The translations under genes were made by a program, and so were the position numbers. The notes under the pieces were generated by a model. The model made no database searches and was not told the origin of the DNA. It worked only from the letters and a program-made list of their open reading frames with translations. A DNA stretch of 64,000 nt, from assembly GCA_018881555.1 (NCBI GenBank), contig JACAXG010000075.1, positions 949,814-1,013,813 on the forward strand, in the 5' to 3' direction. The DNA comes from Amblyornis subalaris (taxonomy: Eukaryota; Chordata; Aves; Passeriformes; Ptilonorhynchidae). Below, piece by piece: positions 56,741-64,000 of the stretch (the stretch's first letter is position 1; the number at the start of each line of letters is the position of its first letter).

Positions 56741-59700
56741 ATGAAATTGCCCTGACAGTGAAGCACTGCCAGGTACCCCCACAGCCTGGGCTCTGTAACA
56801 GNGAAACGAGGGGCCAGGCAGGGGCTGGGCCAGCCCGGGAAGATGCTGTGGGTATAAAGGCTCATTTTAATCTAAATGCAGTTAACATGCTCAGAGTCAT
56901 TTGGGATAAATGGGATACTTAAGGACACATGATGGCTAATCTCTGCTATGACATTTGTGGAGGAGGAGGAGGAATAATTTAGACTGAGGGTATTGTGCTG
57001 CTCACCAGTTATCCCCTCTCTGCCACCACGAGTGGAACTCATTGTCGGGAGGACGCTGGGCACGCTGCTGGCACCTCCTGGCCCAGGGTCCCCAGGCCCC
57101 TCCCCGATGCTCTCCAGCTCCTCTGCAGAGGATCACTGACCCCATTTTTCGAACAGAGAACTGAGGCACGAGCGGTGCAACAGAGCTGTGGGATGTCTCT
57201 GGATCCGAGCTCAGGCTCCTGGGGAGTTTGCAGGGAATAGAGCCAAAGGGGTAGGAAAGGCAGGAGAGAGCAGCTGGGCATCTCACTCACTGACAGTGGC
57301 ACACAGGTACAGCCCTGCTGCTGCCCTGCCCTCCCAGGCACAGCCAGGAGCGTTTCCTGGGCTCGGACAGGGGGGCTCAGTCAAGAATTGCTTTTGCTTC
57401 TAAACTTCCAGACGTTCTTTGCACATTCTTTGCCATGCAGATTCTGGGCTTTGTACCTTTCATCCTGCCAAGGCTCTTTTCAAGCACCAATTTCTTGCTC
57501 TGCACTTGAAAAACATCACAAATTATCAGCAGAAGCAAGAAAGCCAGAAGATGTTCAGCTGATTTTCCAGGGCCTTTGTTCAGCGCAGACTTGGCAGAGC
57601 CCCTGCTCCGAGTGCTGCTGCTCCCAGTGCCACTGCCGGAGCAGAAGCATCAACAGACAGATACTCACTGTACCAATCCCTGCAGCACGAGTTTGGGGAA
57701 CCACAAGGTCATAGGAGAGCGACAGCCTCACTGCTTCCCAAGTGCTGACCCCTCTGAACCCAGCGGCACAGCTCCCCTCGGCTCCTTGGAGCTGGGATTT
57801 CGCCCCTAGATGGCTCTAGGATATAAGTTGTTCCAGGCTATGCTGAAGGAGGATTTGCAAATCTCCCTTCCCTGTTTGTATCAGCAGTACCTGAGGGTCT
57901 GGCCGTTTCCTCCAGACGCTGGAGGTCCCGGGGGTCCTTGTCCCAGAGCCCCAGCACAGTCTCTGCCCCTCGGGGCCGTGCAGGGTGTGATGTCCCTTGG
58001 GGTGTCACCGACCCCGGGCAGAGTGGCACGTGCTGGACACCACAGAAAAGCCTTGAGGTGTGTGGGAAAGCTGCTCTCCTGAATCCGAGACAAGCCCTGG
58101 TTTGGTTCCTATAAATGAACTCCACATCTCTGAGGTGCTGCTGGTGCCGTAAGCAGCGGGGCTGGGTTGGGAATGTGGGAGTAAGAGCAATCACTGCATT
58201 GCTTTGGAGAGACAGGAGATGGATAAGGAAAAGTGGCAGATGCTGGGCAAGGAGAGGAAAAGAGGCAAGTTAGGGAAAGCAGGAAGGCAATAGCTCTTCC
58301 CTCTTGTTCTGCTGAAGCTTTNTCCACCTCCCAGTAATTAAAATACAAATGATCTGGCCAGGCTGGCCCTGCCCGCAGAGACCCATCGCCCGTTTCCGCC
58401 CCAGAGATGAAAAGTTTAACCACCTTTAATGAGAGGGGGGAAAGCNTTGCCATACACACTCCATCACATATTTATGATGCTTGAAGAAAGATCAATAGCA
58501 GCTATATGCAAGGGTCTATAAATTTAATGTAGCATGATCATTTAGTATCAGTTGTTTCTTAGATTAATAACACCGGGACGGGCCGCAGTCCTGAAATATA
58601 ATAAAGTATTGCTGACTGGGTACGTGCAGCACGTGGAGTTGCCTCCATGGCCTTTGCAAGGTGCTGCCTCAGGCAGTGAGAGGGGCTCACCTACCCAGGT
58701 GACTGTGCCACCCTGGGTACCCCAGCCAGAGCTGGCAGCACCCACCGGGTCTGACTGCGCTTCCTTGGCCGATACGAGAAGCAAGTGAGAGGGAAGAAAC
58801 TGTTCCATGAGGATGTGCCCAGTGCAGATGTCACAGTTNGGGATGAAGCCCTCCAAGCTGAGCTCCTCCTCCTCCTGCGGCTGAAGGCAGAGGTGCCCAG
58901 CACCCCCTACCCGCGCCGAGCCGTCCCCGCCCGTCTCCCCGGGCTGCCCAGGGGCCAAGGACTGGCTCTTTGCGGTGACCACAATATGTTATGGTTCAGT
59001 GGAAGGACCTTAAACTTACAGACAAGGACAAGGCAGTAAAAGATGAAGCACCTGAACCCCCCATTTCCAGATTACTAGACCCCAGGTGTGTGCTAGGGAG
59101 CAGTTAAATTTCATCATTACCCTTTCTTCTATGGTATTTTTTATAGTCCTTTTTACTACTGGCACTAAAGGTGCCGGACGCATCCCAGGAGCTAAGAGGA
59201 CATCACTCGTCAACCTGACTGCTGGCTGATATAAAAAATGACAAGTCCTGGCTTAATCTTTCTGATAACTGTGTTCTGCATGGCCCATCCATCTCCATGG
59301 AGGAGTTTTGGTGAAGCCGGAAGACAAGAACATCACAGCATTTAAGAATGAAAAATTAAGTGCCCTTTTTGAGCACAGCATGGAGCTTATTACAGCAGGA
59401 GTGTTCGCCTGCTACTCCTCAGGTTGTGTGCATGTGCCTGCACTTGTCTGGAGCAAAGCTCCTGCTCTCAGCCTGTAATAATTTGGCTGCAAGCAGGAAA
59501 ACAGAGGAAAATCAGGGAGACTGACCAACAGATTCAAAAGCCCTACAAATCCAGAGCCCTCTGCCTNCAAAGCGGTGAAATCCACGGATACAGGGACACA
59601 ACAACGCTCCCTATGGACTTCCAAACCACTGCTGGGGCTCTGTGGCCCCTTGTGAGAGTCTTAAAGTTTCCTAAAGCTCCAGCTACTGGCTTCAGGGGAA

Positions 59701-61613
59701 AATGAGAAAATTCGATATATGTATGTATGAAACCAGTGGTCACAGAGGAAAAGTTTTAAAAACTGAGTCTCAATAGCTTAAAGCAAATGCAGAAAGCCCC
59801 TAAAATTATTTTTCTAGCATATTTTTAAAATTATTTCACAAGTTGCTGAGCTTTACCTGATGTGCCAATTAGTTCCTGAGACCCGGGGCAAACAGCTGCC
59901 CCCACTCAGCTCCTGTTCCACTTGAAGATTTTTAAAAATAAAGCCAATTGCCACAGATATTCCTGTATCAGAAACCAGGCTCTTCTCATTGATGTGGTGC
60001 TTCTCCCCTTGGCCGCAGAGCAGCCCTGCCAGAGAGCAGGTGGAGCTGCCCAGCCCCAGGGGCCGGACAGCACCTCCCTGCCCGGCTCCCCCCAGCCCTC
60101 TGTCCGTCCACAGATGTTGCAGCTTCGTGTGAACTGGCAGCATAGCAAATTGTAATTTAATTAACTCTGAGGCATTCCTGTAATCCGGGCTGACAGGGCT
60201 CCCCCAGCCCCCTGGTGCAGGAGTCCTGTCTCCATTGTCTCTTTTGGCAGGGCTGGGGGATTGTTTGAGGAGCCAAAGTTGATTGAGTCGTCTCGGGAGG
60301 ACAAACTGAAGCCCCTACTCTGGAGCTCCCACTACGCCTGGATGTCAACCCANCCCGGCTTGTAAAAGCCCAGAGTGGTTTGTTTTAAGACCTTATTGTT
60401 AATTTTAAACACTCAATGGAAAACAACTTCAGCAAGGGGACAGGAAGCAGGAGGATGGTCTTGGACAAGGTCCTGACTGCAGGAACCACCTCCAGGGAGA
60501 GGGGAAGAGGCTTTCCAAAGGAAATTGTTAAATCCACAGCTTCTCTGTGCAGGTGACCAGGTGAAGAACAAGTCACCAGACCCCGTCAGAGCCACCCTGA
60601 GCCCTGCCCTGCGCGTGGCACCTGCGGCGCTGGAGGAAGAGGGGCTCGGATGCCACTCCAAAGGAAGAGCTGGGCCGATGCCAAGCGAGTCCCTGATTTC
60701 CCTGAGCCTCAGCTCTTCCTCAGCCACAGCAAGGCCAGGACACTGCCCTGGGCACCGAGCTCTGCAGGGCGAGCACAGGGTCAGGGAAGTGCTGCTGCTT
60801 GGCACAGACACCANGGAGAAACTCCTGGAAGCTCCTGGCCTGGCTAGATGTGGGTCAGTGTGCCAGAAACCAAAGTGTCCACAGCCTGTTTCAGGCGCCT
60901 CATCAGGAACTGTCCTCCTGGGTCATTGGAAATGGCTCATTCCATCCTTCTCCTCCAGCTCTGAGGTGTCCCGTGGAGCCAGACGGCTCTCCCGGGNTTT
61001 GATGGGGAGAAAGCAGCCAGCGCTGAAACAATCCACAAGGGAGAGGGGAGAGGTGGAAATTTTCCATTGAAACCTACTTTTCATGGAAAATTGGGTTTTC
61101 AACAAAATGAAAGCAAGTGCTTTTTCTTTTCCTGCTGTTTTGATTTTTCATCAGAAAATTAAAGAGAAGAACACTGTCACAGTTTCTTTCCCAATTTTTT
61201 TNCTTTTCAGCTTCTTTTGGCCGAAGGGTATAAAAGATATTTTGGGTCCCTCCCACAGTTTTTCAGGTTTTACATTTTCAGCTTCTTGATGCAAACCTGG
61301 TGTGGAGAATTAAACCAACAGACATCCTGCAAGCACTCCTTGGCTACTTGCACCCCTCTGCTCTGCTGTGTTCACCCTTAGCAGCTAGGCTGCTTTCCAT
61401 AGGATTTATGTGGNTTTGAGATTTCCTGAAAATCCTGGTCCTTCCCCTGAAGCTATTTGCCACAATCCATGTCCTGAACATCATCTCCACTTCCTCCCCT
61501 GCTGTATTTTGTCTCATGAACATCCCATGGCATGCCTAGCCCAGCACAAGGACGCTGGGCTGTGATCACAGTGCCACCATAAACAACAACACCACGCCTG
61601 GCACCTCCAGCCC
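56741..61613. other. Intergenic, no gene seen
   Basis: Mixed composition with AT-rich patches at 58480-58620, 59040-59400 and 59700-59850. The only clean plus-strand frame near 57810-58082 (90 codons) has no recognisable family. Confidence 0.5.
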
Positions 61614-61671
61614 CGATGGAAAAGCAGCTCCGCTCCTTCCTCCGATGGAAAAGGAGTTTTGCTCCTTCCTC
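61614..61671. repeat. 29-bp tandem duplication
   Basis: Two adjacent units (61614-61642 and 61643-61671) share CGATGGAAAAG at the start and GCTCCTTCCTC at the end. Confidence 0.85.
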
Positions 61672-61879
61672 CACTGAAGACAGAAAGGAATTAATGCCAT
61701 CCCAGCACCCTGGCACCCTTAGGAGAAAGGGGCACAGGCTCAGCCTGAGTCCCAGAGCTCATCCAGGGTTCATCCATGGCAAAATGGATGGAGCAAATCT
61801 ACCAACCCTTACCAACGCTGGAGCAGCGGGACCCGATAATTGTACAAGCCCAGCCTGGGTGCTCGAAGCATCCTCAATG

Positions 61880-62250
61880 AAAATTGCTGAATAAATTTTG
61901 CCAATTAAAACACCCGGTTCCCTGCGTTCTACCTGTCACGAAAGAAAGTTTCATTTATGAAATGCATTAATCGTCGGATCTCCAAAGCCCCATAAACCTG
62001 TGAATCCTGCCTGGTGTATAATCTTCTAATCTCCTCCTCCTTAATCTGCTCACTATGGAAACCCCTGTCATTAGGAAACAAATGGCTTTGTGGGCTGCCT
62101 TATTATTTGCAAGGCAAGATGTAAAAGAGGGCGAAGCTGATCGGGGAGGACAGTATAAATTACCGTGGTGTTTACCTCGGCCGCGGAAAAGAGCTAAGCA
62201 GCGCNTGGTAATAAAACAGCAATCCTGTTATCAGGGAAAAGTTTTAAACC
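61880..62250. promoter_or_regulatory. Candidate conserved non-coding element
   Basis: Unique AT-rich sequence with GCCAATTAAAACACC, CTGTCACGAAAG (Pax-like half site), ATGAAATGCATTAATCG and GGTAATAAAAC. Confidence 0.4.
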
Positions 62251-62608
62251 CCCAGCAAGGGGGATGCTGTTGGCATCGTTATCCTGCCTGCCCCTTCCTG
62301 CCGGGGTGGTTATCAGGGGAGTGACTCCGGGCAGAGCTGTGTGTGTTCGTNCGGCGTCAAACCTGTGCTGTTCTGCGAGAGGGGAAGCCACAGGTTAATG
62401 AAGGTGCCCCACACCCCCAGCTGCTGGGGTGGCTCTGGGAGCACAGCGTGGGGCTGCTGGCACTGCCAGCCCCCCNGGGCCAGGATGGCGACACAGCCCA
62501 TTCCCTGTCACTTGGGTGCAGCCACCCTGAATCCCAATCGATGGCTGTGCCTGAGCTGGGAACCAGCACAACCAGAGCTNGCACACAGCCTCTGCTACAC
62601 CTCTGTGG

Positions 62609-62650
62609 CCAAACCGTGTCCTTCACTGGCCAAACCACATCTTTCACTGG
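62609..62650. repeat. 21-bp tandem duplication
   Basis: Two units starting CCAAACC and ending TTCACTGG, adjacent. Confidence 0.8.
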
Positions 62651-64000
62651 CTGTCCCAGGCCCAGCACATGAACCACACCTGCCCAGCCCAAGTACCAGC
62701 TGATCCCACCAGTGTTTTTTTGTCACTGTCCACAGATGACACTCTTTCCCACTGCAGTGATCAGGTTTACTCAGTCGAAAGGTGGATTAGGAAGAAATAA
62801 AAATTGGGCACTGCTTCAAACCCACCCAACAGTTGTGAGAGCAATAGGAGTGTTGACAACAGCAGAGCAACTACAGATAAAATCTGACCTCCTCCCNGAA
62901 GATACCCCCGGGGCTCAGCACTGGGCAAATACATGGGTTTTTTAAACTCGGAGGACGCACCAAGTCTGAATGATAAAAGGCTTTATGAAATCAAGGAGGA
63001 TGCAGTGGTGGAAAAACCCTGGGCTTGGGCACGAGCGAGGGAGCCAGCTGGGGGTGTGGAGGGAGCTGGACACTGCGGATTCCNGGGGGGAATTGCTGAA
63101 CAGCTGCTTTTCCTGGAGCCATTCCCAGCGCTGACCTTCGGCTCAGCCAGCGTGGAATCCACTGCTGCTGAAACCTCATCCATCAGTGACCCCCGGGCAG
63201 GAGGGGACACAGGTGAGAGGGAACTGGGGGAAAAGGGAACGTGAAATAAGAAGGGAATTAGAAAAGCAGGGACCCCAATTCTAAATGTGCTGACGGAGCT
63301 GTGCTGTAATTAATAAGCACCAACTCTAACAGGGCTTCGTATGGCGCGGGGAAGAGCACCTCATTAATCACTNCCCGAGGTGTCGAGATGCCAAACAGGA
63401 GCAGAACCTGCCAGACACCAGCAGGGAGTGGAAGGGTCCTCTGGAGCCAGAGCCCTCCGGATCAGGCAGGTACAAAACACAATTAAAACCCCCTAAAATA
63501 TGCCCAGCAAACTAAAAGCCACTAACAGCTTAAAGCACCAAAGTTCTGGAGGATTTGTGCTTTCTGGCTTCAGTGCTGCCATCCTCCTCCTCCCTGTGTC
63601 CCTCTCCATCCCAGGATTTCACGTTCTCACTCCTCTGAGGGTGTGTTCTCACTAGCTGAGCTCATTTCACTCATGTACCCAACCTGGATGTCTTGGACTT
63701 CTTTGATTTCCCNTGCTGTTTGTCTGCTAACACGGTATAATGTAAAGAACAAGAAAGGACTATTCATTTTTTGAGAGAAGAGAAGAATAGAGGCTTGCCA
63801 GCTATTTAGCTAAGCCTTCCTTGATAGAAAACTTGAGCAGGCAATCAGCAGTAAACCCAGTATTTGCAAAATGGAAATAAATGAGATTCGTGTCTGGAAG
63901 CCCAACGCCTCCTTCTCCATGTGCAGCGTCCCGCCATCGTTATCCAAATCCAAGAGAGTGCTGGATGTGGCCTCTCACCCCAGCCATCGCCACTGGTCAC
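62651..64000. other. Intergenic to the right edge, no gene seen
   Basis: Short frames only. AT-rich patches at 63240-63370 (CTGTAATTAATAAGC) and 63700-63900 may be regulatory. Confidence 0.5.

Noticed and set aside
57810..58082. 90-codon plus-strand frame as a possible small gene
   Set aside because: It has no recognisable family, splice context or promoter, and frames of this length are common by chance here.
23401..64000. A further protein-coding gene in the right half
   Set aside because: No frame showed a domain, conserved exon pair or consistent splice phases; the region is best read as non-coding.

Overview
This is vertebrate nuclear DNA, most likely from a bird. The reasons are intron-containing genes with GT-AG junctions, the vertebrate gene order LHX1-AATF with both genes on the same strand, a compact GC-rich layout, and four short copies whose 3' ends resemble chicken repeat 1 (CR1), the main avian LINE. 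Species cannot be fixed from sequence alone. The window contains one assembly gap (26826-27516) and many isolated N bases.

Two protein-coding genes are supported, both on the minus strand. (1) The first four coding exons of AATF (1159-4181, codons 1-278 plus one base); the rest of the gene runs off the left edge. Its CpG-island promoter carries a 33-bp minisatellite. (2) A complete LHX1 (LIM homeobox 1): five coding exons between 17463 and 13375. All splice phases agree and the exons sum to 1221 nt, giving 406 residues plus stop, the length of human LHX1. A 3' UTR of about 1.5 kb probably ends near 11.88 kb. A GC-rich 5' leader and promoter lie at 17464-18580.

The roughly 9 kb between the LHX1 stop codon and the AATF start holds the LHX1 3' UTR, an orphan CpG island (9.56-10.26 kb) and an AT-rich block (6.76-7.24 kb) that looks like conserved non-coding DNA. 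From 18.7 kb to the right edge (about 45 kb) I find no convincing protein-coding exon. GC-rich, CpG-rich DNA surrounds the LHX1 promoter to about 23 kb. After that comes a gene-poor stretch with mini- and microsatellites, short CR1 ends, small orphan CpG islands and repeated AT-rich, TAAT/ATTA-dense blocks. The simplest reading is the distal cis-regulatory landscape of LHX1, a developmental transcription factor of axial mesoderm, kidney and neurons. The enhancer calls are inference from composition and motifs only; cross-species alignment would decide them. I found no mobile-element coding gene, CRISPR array, rRNA or tRNA.
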